45,223 bases of DNA from Nostoc spongiaeforme FACHB-130. GTDB taxonomy: Bacteria > Cyanobacteriota > Cyanobacteriia > Cyanobacteriales > Nostocaceae. Under the pieces are notes generated by a model, which was not told the DNA's origin, searched no databases, and worked only from the letters and a program-made list of their open reading frames with translations. Location of the stretch: positions 1-45,223 of the forward strand of contig NZ_JACJTB010000052.1 in NCBI RefSeq assembly GCF_014698475.1, in the 5' to 3' direction. A program made the translations under genes and the position numbers. Positions 36,741-44,523 of this stretch are shown here, in pieces (position 1 is the first letter of the stretch; each line of letters opens with the position of its first letter).

Positions 36741-38105
36741 CTACACCAACGGCAAAAGTATTTTAAATTCTGAACCTACACCTTCTTGGGAACGAAAATC
36801 TAATTTACCGCCATGTCTGGCGGTAATAATTCGGTAACTAACGCCTAAACTAGTTTCCACATCAGCCCGTTTTTCCGTTGAAAAAGAATCGAGAATTTGT
36901 TTTTGCGATTCTTCCGACATTCCGGGGCTATTATCAACGATGCTAATACAAACCCAACGAGAATCCGGGGCGTTTGGGTGAGTTGGTGCTTGAGAAACAA
37001 CGGCTGTAGTAATAATAATTTGGGGTTGATTTTTGTCAGGGCAAGATGCTTGTTGAAATTGTTGGCGTACAGCTTCATCTAATAAGCCGTTTACAGTTTG
37101 ACTAAAAATATTCATTAATACTTGGTGCAGTTGTCCCATAAAACAAGGAACGGGTGGAATTTTGCCATATTTCTTGACTATTTCAACTTCGCCTTTTAAA
37201 CGACTTTTTAACAGCAAAACAATCCCATCTATACAAGCATTAATATCTACTGGTTTGGGATAAATTTCATCAATATGGCAGAAATTTTGTAAACTAGTGA
37301 CGAGTTTTTTTAATCTTTCTGCACCGGTGTGGGCGCTGGCTAAAGCTTTGGATAAATCTTCTTCTAAAAAATCAAATTCAATTTCGTCTTTGAGATAATT
37401 AATAGCTGCTGAACCTTCAGGTAAAGCTTCGGCGTAAGCAGCTATCAGCTTAAGCAAGTCTTGACTATATTTTGAGATGTAAGTTAAATTACCCCAAATA
37501 AAACCTACGGGATCTAAAATTTCATGGGCTACGCCGTCCACTAAACGCCCTAGACGCGCCATTTTATCATTTTGAATCATTTGGGCTTGACTACGTTCGT
37601 AGCGTACTTGAGTTTCAATACCACGAATTTGCCAAGCTGCTAAATTTAAGTCATGAATATCTAATAATTTATAAGTATTTGTTTCTGTTTTGACAACAAT
37701 AGGTTCAGTAAAAAGTTCAGGCGATCGCTTGAGCGTATGCTGCATTGCTGTTAAAATCGTTGTCGTCTCTGGTAGCAGCAAAATTTCTGTACGTGCATAG
37801 CTATAAAGCTCGTTGAGATTGGCTTTGGCAAATAACTCTTGCCCAAAAGGGCGAATGAGAAATTCTAGGATACGTCGCCGCGAAATCATCCCCAAGAATT
37901 TTCCCCGTTCTAGTAAGACTACTCCTGGTAAGCGCGGGTATTTTTCTAAAAAATTAGCTACTTCAGTGCAGGTACAACTAATATCTACAGCAAAGTGGTA
38001 CGTAGATAATTCTTGGAGATTTGACTCTAAACTGAGATAGTTATTACTGGCAATAGATAAAATTGGTGGTGAAATTAAAGCAGTTAATTCTGATGACACT
38101 GGCAA
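36741..38105 (-). CDS. CBS-domain sensor histidine kinase
   Basis: The 454-residue protein has a CBS-domain pair at about 35-155 (ISCTCTEVANFLEKYPRLPG, VLLERGKFLGMISRRRIL). A coiled segment follows, then a histidine-kinase core: ARLGRLVDGVAHEILDPVGF, with H184 as phosphoacceptor in the unusual context HEILDP. The N box is LMNIFSQTVNGLLDEA, the G1 box VDNSPGMSEE, and the G2-like TSLGVSYRIITARHGG. CBS domains usually bind adenine nucleotides, so an energy-sensing soluble kinase is plausible. No response regulator is adjacent. The N box has Ser-Gln where the usual Asn-Ala is expected (only NGLLDEA follows), so activity should not be assumed. Confidence 0.85.
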   Translation of the reverse strand: MPVSSELTALISPPILSIASNNYLSLESNLQELSTYHFAVDISCTCTEVANFLEKYPRLPGVVLLERGKFLGMISRRRILEFLIRPFGQELFAKANLNELYSYARTEILLLPETTTILTAMQHTLKRSPELFTEPIVVKTETNTYKLLDIHDLNLAAWQIRGIETQVRYERSQAQMIQNDKMARLGRLVDGVAHEILDPVGFIWGNLTYISKYSQDLLKLIAAYAEALPEGSAAINYLKDEIEFDFLEEDLSKALASAHTGAERLKKLVTSLQNFCHIDEIYPKPVDINACIDGIVLLLKSRLKGEVEIVKKYGKIPPVPCFMGQLHQVLMNIFSQTVNGLLDEAVRQQFQQASCPDKNQPQIIITTAVVSQAPTHPNAPDSRWVCISIVDNSPGMSEESQKQILDSFSTEKRADVETSLGVSYRIITARHGGKLDFRSQEGVGSEFKILLPLV

Positions 38106-38934
38106 CCCTGAGATATATGAATTTTAACAACTAATTAATAAGTAAAAAGCTGAGATTTTAAAGTCTATTCAGTAAGTATGCAGCTATCAATAATAACGAT
38201 GTGACGCAAGTTAAACATATCGAAAACCCTAATTAATAGGAACTTAGCGAACTTCGTGCGTTAGCTTTGTTTGTCTTAACTGACTTAGATCCTTATTTTA
38301 TTAACAGAAGGATAATTTAAACAACTTAATTCATCAAAATATTAAATAATAATAACAAAAATGAGAATTTGCCAGATTTTAGGTACCAGTAGCCGTGAAA
38401 ATACTTGGAGTCTTTGGGAAAATTAGCGCCATACATAATGTTTACTGAAATAATTCCATTTTGGTATTGCAGATTGCTGATTTTTGTAGTAGAAATCAAC
38501 CACAGACACTCTTGAGTTGAGCAAAATTCAGTTAAAACACGCATATCAGCAACTAAGAGTGATCCCCAAATGTTTAAAGACTGTGAATCCTTGATGAAAA
38601 TGCGTGGAAGATAACACACTAATCAGCTAATTTACAGTAAGTATAAACATTAGGTAATTAAACGTCACCTAATCTTATGCCTGTGAACCGATAATTCAGA
38701 ACTATTTCGGAAATCAGGCAATCTCAACCAGAACAATCATCCGTAAATGCACTCATGTAAAATGGCTATACTAAAACTCACAGGCGCTAGTTGGCGCTTA
38801 AGCAAGACTACGAATTAAAGATGGTCTGGTTGTGTCAATGATGTTTAACGATCCGTACATGATTTTGATCCCCATTTCGATAGAATGACTAGACATAACC
38901 TCAAAACTTTCAACCGCTTTTGACTGCGACACCC
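38106..38934. other. Long intergenic region upstream of the permease operon
   Basis: About 830 bp between divergent genes. It contains an inverted repeat ATTAGGT-11 bp-ACCTAAT at 38649-38673 and a small direct repeat (GGCGCTAGTTGGCGCT near 38785-38800). A minus-strand frame at 38326-38619 has no recognisable protein character and is not called. No tRNA or riboswitch seen. Confidence 0.5.
38649..38673. promoter_or_regulatory. Inverted repeat that could be an operator
   Basis: Perfect 7-bp arms ATTAGGT and ACCTAAT separated by 11 bp lie about 260 bp before the permease start. This is a symmetrical regulator-site-like structure. It does not match the Zur or Fur boxes I know. Confidence 0.25.
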
Positions 38935-39981
38935 ATGAATCAACTGAACAATGGTTTCACGATATTTCTGAGTCTGCTAGTCGAAGCGATGCCGTTTTTG
39001 CTTCTAGGGGTTTTATTCTCTAGTTTGCTGCTATTTTTTGTTGATGAGCGCAAATTAGTGGAAAAAATGCCCAAAAATCCCCTATTGGGCGCTTTAGTTG
39101 GCAGTATGGTGGGTTTTTTATTTCCGGTGTGTGAGTGTGGCAATGTGCCGGTAGCGCGGCGCTTGTTGATTCAGGGCGTACCCACACCTGTAGCGATTGG
39201 TTTTTTACTAGCAGCGCCAACAATTAACCCGATTGTGATTTGGGCAACTTGGACGGCGTTTCGAGATCAGCCAGAAATAGTGGTTTTACGGGTAGTATTT
39301 TCTTTATTGATTGCCACAACTGTTGGCTTTGTGTTTAGTTTTCAAAAGGACTTGACTCCCATAGTCCAGCCTGCGATCGCCCGTTATATGAAGTTTAATC
39401 CCCCAGCGAAAGTCGAAACTCAACGTCGGGGCAAACGTTACCAACTTCCCCCAGAATCAACAGCACCAACTTTGTTGCAATCTGGGACATATATTTTGGG
39501 TGGGAAAGCAGGTACACCCAACCGCATGGATGGCACAGCAGATGACCCTCTAGCAAGCCCAAATAAACCACTGGCGGCAAAACTCCGGTTGATGATGGAT
39601 AACAGCATTCAAGAATTGCGCGAACTGGGCGGAGTTATGGTGATTGGTAGTGCGATCGCAGCTGCTATCCAAGTCTTTGCACCCCGCGATTTAATCCTGA
39701 GCCTCGGTGCTGGCCCGGTTAGTTCCATCATCGTGATGCTAATTTTGGCAGCCGTTGTCTCCATTTGTTCCACAGTCGATTCCTTCTTTGCCCTATCCTT
39801 TGCATCAGCATTTAGTAGCGGTTCCTTGCTGGCATTTTTGGTCTTTGGGCCAATGATCGACATTAAAAGCGTTGGGTTAATGTTATCCATTTTCAAGCCG
39901 AGAGCAATTTTCTACCTCTTTGCCTTAGCCGGACAATTGACATTTTTATTCACGCTGTTTATTAACTTGCATGTTCTTTAA
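38935..39981 (+). CDS. YraQ/DUF318-family permease
   Basis: The product (348 residues from the ATG at 38935) is a polytopic membrane protein with about eight hydrophobic segments in two halves. The first half contains FLFPVCECGNVPVARRL with C66 and C68, the family's metal-like CxCxN motif. The second half has SICSTVDSFFALSF at the equivalent position. Between them is a soluble linker (about 165-230). DUF318/YraQ (ArsP_1) proteins are predicted permeases, some for arsenicals. When paired with a TIGR03943 protein, as here, they match B. subtilis YcgR/YcgQ, and a metal-related transport role is suggested. The TTG at 38920 is a possible longer start, but MNQLNNGFTIFLSLL is the family-like beginning. 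Confidence 0.87.
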   Translation: MNQLNNGFTIFLSLLVEAMPFLLLGVLFSSLLLFFVDERKLVEKMPKNPLLGALVGSMVGFLFPVCECGNVPVARRLLIQGVPTPVAIGFLLAAPTINPIVIWATWTAFRDQPEIVVLRVVFSLLIATTVGFVFSFQKDLTPIVQPAIARYMKFNPPAKVETQRRGKRYQLPPESTAPTLLQSGTYILGGKAGTPNRMDGTADDPLASPNKPLAAKLRLMMDNSIQELRELGGVMVIGSAIAAAIQVFAPRDLILSLGAGPVSSIIVMLILAAVVSICSTVDSFFALSFASAFSSGSLLAFLVFGPMIDIKSVGLMLSIFKPRAIFYLFALAGQLTFLFTLFINLHVL

Positions 39982-40009
39982 AGTGCTGAGTGCTGAGTGC
40001 TGAGTGCTG
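39982..40009 (+). repeat. AGTGCTG heptamer array, four units
   Basis: Four perfect AGTGCTG units begin at the base after the permease stop codon. The same unit occurs six times at 42482-42523, after the third gene of this cluster. Confidence 0.92.
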
Positions 40010-40114
40010 AGTTAAAAGATGGATACGTCTGATAACCAATGACAAAGGAAGAATCGCAAAGTCTGATTGGAGGCTTCGTCCATTCAGAACTTTGCAAGAG
40101 TGGAGAAATTAACA

Positions 40115-40876
40115 ATGACACCTAAAGCTCAACGCCTGAATTTATTACTCTCTTGGTTGGATGTCCTAGCCATCACAGCTTGGGGAATTTTAATGTTGAA
40201 ATACTGGCTGACTGGCAAGCTGAATTTGCTGATTCATCCCAATTATTTTGGTTTGGTGTTAGTGGCTGGTATTGCTTTAATTATTGTTGGCTTATTCAAA
40301 ATGCAAGAACTTTGGCAACGTCATCGCCGCGATGTTTTGCCAAATGTCCAGCATATAACTTTATTTCCGCCTGGTTGGGGTGGTGCGTTGCTGTTAACGG
40401 CGGCAATTTTAGGTTTCATTATTACACCGCAAGTTTTTGCCAGCGACAAAGCCCTCAACCGTGGCGTGAGTGATTTACTCGGAACTTCCCGGATTAAACC
40501 CCAAGCCTTCCGGGCTTCGGTTCGTCCAGAGGAGCGATCGCTAGTAGACTGGGTACGGACACTCAACGTTTATCCCGAACCAGACGCATACACAGGACAA
40601 AAAGCCAAAGTCCAAGGCTTTGTAATTCGTCCCCCAGATTTAAGTAAAGAATATATATTTCTCGCCCGATTTGTTCTCTCATGCTGTGCGGCGGATGCTT
40701 ACCCTGTTGGTTTACCCGTGAAATTACCAGCAAATCCCGAACAATACACCCCTGATACTTGGTTAGAAGTCGAAGGACAAATGGCTACAGACAACCTCAA
40801 CGAGAAACGCCAACTTACCATTGTGGCGAACTCTGTCAAAAAAATTCCCCAACCCCAAAATCCCTATAGTTATTAG
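40115..40876 (+). CDS. TIGR03943 (DUF1980) putative permease subunit
   Basis: The product (253 residues from the ATG at 40115, with GGAG 9 bp before it) has two or three N-terminal membrane segments (about 10-55 and 80-105). It also has a soluble C-terminal domain with the conserved RFVLSCCAADAYPVGLPV. Members of this family occur next to DUF318 permeases (YcgQ with YcgR in B. subtilis), so it is the partner subunit of the preceding gene, although 133 bp and a heptamer array separate them. The tandem cysteines in CCAADA suggest a metal or thiol function. The open frame also extends to a TTG at 40067, which I reject because the Met with the ribosome binding site begins the conserved part. Confidence 0.85.
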   Translation: MTPKAQRLNLLLSWLDVLAITAWGILMLKYWLTGKLNLLIHPNYFGLVLVAGIALIIVGLFKMQELWQRHRRDVLPNVQHITLFPPGWGGALLLTAAILGFIITPQVFASDKALNRGVSDLLGTSRIKPQAFRASVRPEERSLVDWVRTLNVYPEPDAYTGQKAKVQGFVIRPPDLSKEYIFLARFVLSCCAADAYPVGLPVKLPANPEQYTPDTWLEVEGQMATDNLNEKRQLTIVANSVKKIPQPQNPYSY

Positions 40877-40880
40877 TCAT

Positions 40881-40989
40881 TTGTCATTTGTTCTTTGTCA
40901 TTTGTTCTTTGTTAATGACCAATGACCAATGACCAATGACTCATGACCAATGACTCATGACCAATGACTAATGACCAATAACCAATGAC
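40881..40989 (+). repeat. Facing heptamer arrays TTGTCAT and CAATGAC; supply the start codon of the next gene
   Basis: Five units TTGTCAT, TTGTTCT, TTGTCAT, TTGTTCT and TTGTTAA (40881-40915) run into eleven units of CAATGAC type (from 40913 to 40989: TAATGAC, CAATGAC x3, TCATGAC, CAATGAC, TCATGAC, CAATGAC, TAATGAC, CAATAAC, CAATGAC). The two arrays are nearly complementary, allowing a long hairpin. The ATG of the last unit (40985-40987) is the start codon of the following gene. Confidence 0.88.
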
Positions 40990-42478
40990 TAGCAAAACCC
41001 TCATCCAACCACTAGATCGTGTAGCGATCGCCTTGATGCTGCTGCTGAGTTTGTTGATTGGCTTTATCATCTTTCAAGGTGATGTTGTGTCTCCCCGCGT
41101 CCGCACCTTTACTTGGCAAAATCAGCAAATTGGGGCAGAAGATATTGCCTTTAGCCTCACCTTTAGCCGTCCAATGGATATTAAAAGTGTGGAGGATAAT
41201 TTAAAAATTGAGCCGCCCTTAGCCGGAAAATTCAGTTGGGCAGGTAGGCGGATGGTTTATACGCTGTTAACACCTGCTCCTTACGGTACAAACTATAAAG
41301 TTCAGCTACAACAAGCAAAAGATAAATTTGCCCAAAAAGGAACTAATAGCAAAGTCATTCAGCCTTTTGTGGGCAATTTTCGCACCCGCGATCGCGTGAT
41401 TGTTTACATAGGTGCTAACCCAGAAGAACAAGGGCAATTAATTCTCTACAACTTAACCCAAGAGCAGAAAAAAGTCTTGACTCCCAAAGACCTGACGGTA
41501 ATGGATTTTAAACCATTTCCTGACGGAGAGAAAATCTTATTTTCGGCTCGCACAGCCAACAACCAAGATTTACTTTCTGCCCAGTTATATACCGTCACCA
41601 CCGGAATTGCTGGCGAGTCTGACACAAAACCAGAAGCAGCCGCGAAAGTTGATTTAATTTTAGATAACAAGGATTATCAAAACTTAAAATTTGATTTATC
41701 ACCAGACGGAGAAACGATCGTCGTCCAACGTGGGAATAAAAATAATCCCGGTGACTTTGGGTTGTGGTATCTACCAACCACTGTGGATAAATCCAGCCCC
41801 AAACCCACTCCCCAACGCCTGCAAAGTCAACCAGGGGGAGATTTTATGATTACTCCCGATAGCAAAGCCGTAGCCGTTGCCCAAGGTCAAGGGGCTGCGA
41901 TATTACCACTACAAAAAGATGCGAGTAAACCCTTAGATTTTTTGCCGCAATTTGGCTTAGTGCAAGCTTTTGCTAAAGATGGTTCTCAAGCGGCGATGGT
42001 CAAATTTAATACAGATTACACCCGTGACTTATTTTTAGTCACCAACCAAGGTGTGCAGAAACCTTTGGTAAAAACTACAGGCTCAATAATCGATTGTCAA
42101 TTTGACCCAGCTTCACCCACTTTATATTGCTTGTTAACTCAGTTAATCACCCAAGCAGAATATGTAGAACAACCTTATTTAGTCGCCATCGATTTGAAAA
42201 CTGGACAACAAAGACCATTATTAGTTTTGCCAGTTGATCAGCGAAATGTAGAAATGAGTTTATCACCGGATGGGCTGGGTTTATTGTTTGACCAAGTAGT
42301 CCCACAAGCCGATAACGCACCCGCACCTGCCAATAGTTTAAAGACAGATGACGGTGAAGCGATCGCTACTAGTAGTTTGTGGTTAATGCCATTGTTACCC
42401 ATTGCCGATGCCGCCGTGACCACCATTAAACCAGAAAAGCTACCGTTAATTGGCTTTCATCCCCGTTGGCTACCTTAA
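40985..42478 (+). CDS. Membrane-anchored protein with Ig-like and beta-propeller-like domains
   Basis: The 497-residue protein has one N-terminal membrane segment (about 12-32, VAIALMLLLSLLIGFIIF). An SbsA-type Ig-like domain follows (about 35-130: IAFSLTFSRPMDIKSVEDN, PYGTNYKVQL). A long repeat region of TolB/WD40-like strands follows (VMDFKPFPDGEKILFSAR, NLKFDLSPDGETIVVQ, FMITPDSKAVAVAQ, VEMSLSPDGLGLLF), repeating an SPDG-type turn. This suggests a beta-propeller facing the periplasm. The role is unknown. Its position after the permease pair suggests an accessory or assembly function. The start codon lies in a CAATGAC heptamer unit and there is no separate Shine-Dalgarno sequence. The next in-frame Met is inside the membrane segment. 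Confidence 0.8.
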   Translation: MTSKTLIQPLDRVAIALMLLLSLLIGFIIFQGDVVSPRVRTFTWQNQQIGAEDIAFSLTFSRPMDIKSVEDNLKIEPPLAGKFSWAGRRMVYTLLTPAPYGTNYKVQLQQAKDKFAQKGTNSKVIQPFVGNFRTRDRVIVYIGANPEEQGQLILYNLTQEQKKVLTPKDLTVMDFKPFPDGEKILFSARTANNQDLLSAQLYTVTTGIAGESDTKPEAAAKVDLILDNKDYQNLKFDLSPDGETIVVQRGNKNNPGDFGLWYLPTTVDKSSPKPTPQRLQSQPGGDFMITPDSKAVAVAQGQGAAILPLQKDASKPLDFLPQFGLVQAFAKDGSQAAMVKFNTDYTRDLFLVTNQGVQKPLVKTTGSIIDCQFDPASPTLYCLLTQLITQAEYVEQPYLVAIDLKTGQQRPLLVLPVDQRNVEMSLSPDGLGLLFDQVVPQADNAPAPANSLKTDDGEAIATSSLWLMPLLPIADAAVTTIKPEKLPLIGFHPRWLP

Positions 42479-42481
42479 TTT

Positions 42482-42523
42482 AGTGCTGAGTGCTGAGTGC
42501 TGAGTGCTGAGTGCTGAGTGCTG
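42482..42523 (+). repeat. AGTGCTG heptamer array, six units
   Basis: Six perfect AGTGCTG units begin 4 bp after the stop codon of the preceding gene. This is the same unit as at 39982-40009, so one heptamer family marks both ends of the cluster's second half. Confidence 0.92.
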
Positions 42524-42529
42524 AGTTAA

Positions 42530-42560
42530 AAAGACGTTGCAATGCAACGTCTTTAAATTT
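42530..42560 (+). terminator. Hairpin terminator / interspersed palindrome
   Basis: Arms AAAGACGTTGC (42530-42540) and GCAACGTCTTT (42544-42554) are perfectly complementary around AAT and are followed by AAATTT. It sits directly after the heptamer array and probably ends transcription of the permease cluster. Confidence 0.8.
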
Positions 42561-42606
42561 ATAGCAGTTCTCGATTGGATGAGGTACATTTCAACCCCAC
42601 CCCCAA

Positions 42607-42651
42607 CCCCTCTCCGCAAGCGGGGAGGGGAGCGTTTGCGTAAGCAAATGC
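42607..42651. repeat. Two adjacent interspersed palindromes
   Basis: CCCCTCTCCG-CAAG-CGGGGAGGGG at 42607-42630 (one G-T pair), followed at once by GCGTTTGC-GTAA-GCAAATGC at 42632-42651. Such hairpins are common dispersed repeats in Nostoc-type genomes. Confidence 0.7.
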
Positions 42652-42698
42652 GGGGTAGGGTTCCGACTGTATTACAAGCAAGTAAGAACCGCTATAAA

Positions 42699-42977
42699 TT
42701 ACTGTATCGAGATTTGGCGAGTTAAAATGCTCATCACTTCATCGGGATTACCTGTTGGTTGCAGTGGACTCCAGTCTCCCACACTGGCGTAGCCAATAAC
42801 TTGCAAATAGTGAATTGTACTAGTCACAGCTTTGGGTGAACCGATTAGCAAATGTTTAATTGGTTCCCGGAAAGGAAATGGTTGTTGGGGAATTTGCTTG
42901 GGTGTGGGGATGGGGAAGTTTTGTTTTAAGAACAGGGCGATTTGAGATTGGGCGAAGTTGAGTAATTGTGCCATCAT
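42699..42977 (-). CDS. Conserved cyanobacterial hypothetical protein
   Basis: The 92-residue product has no membrane segment. It begins MMAQLLNFAQSQIALFLKQ, passes through a Pro-rich stretch (PTPKQIPQQPFPF) and contains IKHLLIGSPKAVTSTIHYLQ and VIGYASVGDWSPLQPTG. I recognise it as a conserved small cyanobacterial protein without known function. A ribosome binding site AGGAG (complement of 42988-42992) supports the start at 42977. The gene is alone, convergent with the permease cluster. Confidence 0.7.
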   Translation of the reverse strand: MMAQLLNFAQSQIALFLKQNFPIPTPKQIPQQPFPFREPIKHLLIGSPKAVTSTIHYLQVIGYASVGDWSPLQPTGNPDEVMSILTRQISIQ

Positions 42978-43439
42978 TATGTTGAAACTCCTGTATTTGA
43001 GTTTTATAAAAGCGATCGCTCTTTTCTTGCCAGAACCAGACGATCGCTTTTATCCTTTATTTGAGTTTAGATAAGGGCGGTTGCTTTATTCTTTGGGGAA
43101 CTGGGCGATCGCCTTTATCATGTCTTTTATATTAAAGTATAAATTTATACCTGTCAACCACTAATGCAAAAATTTTTATTAAGAAATTTCCAATTTTTAC
43201 AGAGAAGAATGATTTAGAAGTCAGGTAATTTTCAGAAGACTAACTAACAGCATTATCGTTAATTGTGGAATATTCTAAAATCACAAAGAATTGAGATTTT
43301 GTCCTACAAAAAATTAAATCCCCGACTTCTCAAGAAAATCGGGGATATTGTTGTCAACAAAAAAATAACGCACCATCTTTAATTTTTGTTGCATGACAAC
43401 TAACGTTTAACACACCCTAATGGGCTAGATTTATGGGCT
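42978..43439. other. Intergenic region with HIP1 sites and a palindrome
   Basis: About 460 bp between two minus-strand genes. HIP1 or HIP1-like octamers occur several times near 43012-43112, and a hairpin ATCCCCGA...TCGGGGAT lies at 43318-43346. No gene seen. Confidence 0.5.
43318..43346. repeat. Interspersed palindrome (CCCCGA type)
   Basis: Eight-base perfect arms ATCCCCGA and TCGGGGAT with a 13-base loop. The sequence is of the type scattered through Nostoc-like genomes and could also terminate the minus-strand gene at 43440-43829. Confidence 0.65.
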
Positions 43440-43829
43440 TTAAATTTTATCATCAGCAGCAGTTTCTTGCGTGTCGGCTTTTAAACGACTGACTGAACTT
43501 CTGCGGATACGTTCACTTTTGCGAACACCACCAGCCTTTTCATATTCAGTGCTGTTTTTGCCATATTTAAAAGCAACACCAATCAGCATTTGATCATTTA
43601 ATTCACCTAAAACTTTTTCCAATTGTTCCATTTCTGTTTTAGAAGAATCAATCACAGCTAAAGCAGTATTATAAGCATCAATTTTACTACGGTATTGCTC
43701 AATTAGTTGTGTCATATATTGTAAACTGCGATTGTCACCAAAATCTATGTTTGGATCAATTGCTTTGAGTCCAGATACTCTTAACTCAGCTTTTTCTAAA
43801 ACGCGGGATGTACGTCTTTTACGAGACAT
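43440..43829 (-). CDS. Conserved cyanobacterial hypothetical protein
   Basis: The 129-residue product is highly charged and helical. It has a basic start (MSRKRRTSRVLEKAELRVSG), a conserved GLKAIDPNIDFGD, a long coiled-coil-like centre (about 45-85), and GVAFKYGKNSTEYEKAGGVR before a basic C terminus (RKSERIRRSS). It resembles a small cyanobacterial family that I know only as hypothetical. No domain suggests enzymatic activity. Basic ends and a helical middle are consistent with binding nucleic acid or a structural role, but that is speculation. Confidence 0.72.
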   Translation of the reverse strand: MSRKRRTSRVLEKAELRVSGLKAIDPNIDFGDNRSLQYMTQLIEQYRSKIDAYNTALAVIDSSKTEMEQLEKVLGELNDQMLIGVAFKYGKNSTEYEKAGGVRKSERIRRSSVSRLKADTQETAADDKI

Positions 43830-44007
43830 AAATTATATTGATCTTCAAAACTTCTAAAACTAGTTTGTCTCAATCCAATTGCATTCCGCTTCAGCAAAGC
43901 ACACATATTGTCATATTTCTTATGCTAACTTTGGTGATAGATTTTAGTATTTTTCCTTAAAATGGCAGCAATTATTTTTACTGCGTAGCTTTGGGCTTTC
44001 TGTGCAA

Positions 44008-44196
44008 GTTTGTGTATTTACGACAGAAGTTTGTGTCCTTACAACAGAAGTTTGTGTCCTTACGACAGAAGTTTGTGTCCTTACGACAGAAGTTTGTGTC
44101 CTTACGACAGAAGTTTGTGTCCTTACGACAGAAGTTTGTGTCCTTACGACAGAAGTTTGTGTCCTTACAACAGAAGTTTGTGTCCTTACGACAATA
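44008..44196 (+). repeat. Nine-copy 21-bp tandem array
   Basis: Nine units of 21 bp, each a near-perfect copy of GTTTGTGTCCTTACGACAGA plus A, with variation only at a few positions (GTATTTACGAC in the first unit, ACAACA in units 2 and 8, ACAATA in the last). Because 21 is a multiple of three, all three plus-strand frames stay open (VCVLTTE, SLRQKFV and DRSLCPY repeats). None begins with a convincing ribosome binding site, so I call it DNA repeat rather than gene. It has no spacers and so is not a CRISPR array. Confidence 0.9.
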
Positions 44197-44224
44197 ACTT
44201 TTTTACATATAAATACCTGTGCAG

Positions 44225-44334
44225 AATTAATTACATACTATAAAAGTCATTGCGAGGCTTCCGAAGCAATCTCAAACCTTTGCGATTGCGTCATTTCGCT
44301 TCGCTCCATTCGCAATGACTGTGTGTAATTAATT
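44225..44334. mobile_element. MITE-like palindromic element
   Basis: An inverted repeat with outer arms AATTAATTACATAC (44225-44238) and GTGTGTAATTAATT (44321-44334), 13 of 14 complementary. Inner perfect arms AGTCATTGCGA (44245-44255) and TCGCAATGACT (44310-44320) follow. The centre contains CGAAGCAAT and CGCTTCGCT motifs. It has no reading frame and looks like a non-autonomous insertion or dispersed repeat. Confidence 0.7.
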
Positions 44335-44523
44335 ATGTTTAACTACTTATAGCAGTAAATGTAGGTTGAGTGGAATGAAATGGAACCCAACATTGCCAAT
44401 CTTGGTATCAGACAAGTAATTGAGTGAGCGTCAAAATCTAAATTATTTAAGTTAAATTGCGTAATTTAACGCTAAAACCCTGTATTCCTAAATAAATAGG
44501 ATGCACCTAAATTAAAGTAGCAC

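Noticed and set aside
38326-38619. Minus-strand reading frame of 97 codons upstream of the permease gene
   Set aside because: No ribosome binding site, low-complexity C terminus (FSFLLLLFNILMN) and no recognisable family; most likely chance.
42537-42725. Plus-strand frame after the beta-propeller-like gene
   Set aside because: Built from three interspersed palindromes; no protein character.
44008-44196. Possible CRISPR array
   Set aside because: The units are contiguous with no unique spacers, and no cas genes are present in the window.
44002-44328. Three overlapping plus-strand frames across the 21-bp array
   Set aside because: All three are open because the unit is a multiple of three; none has a credible start or family character, so it is a DNA repeat.
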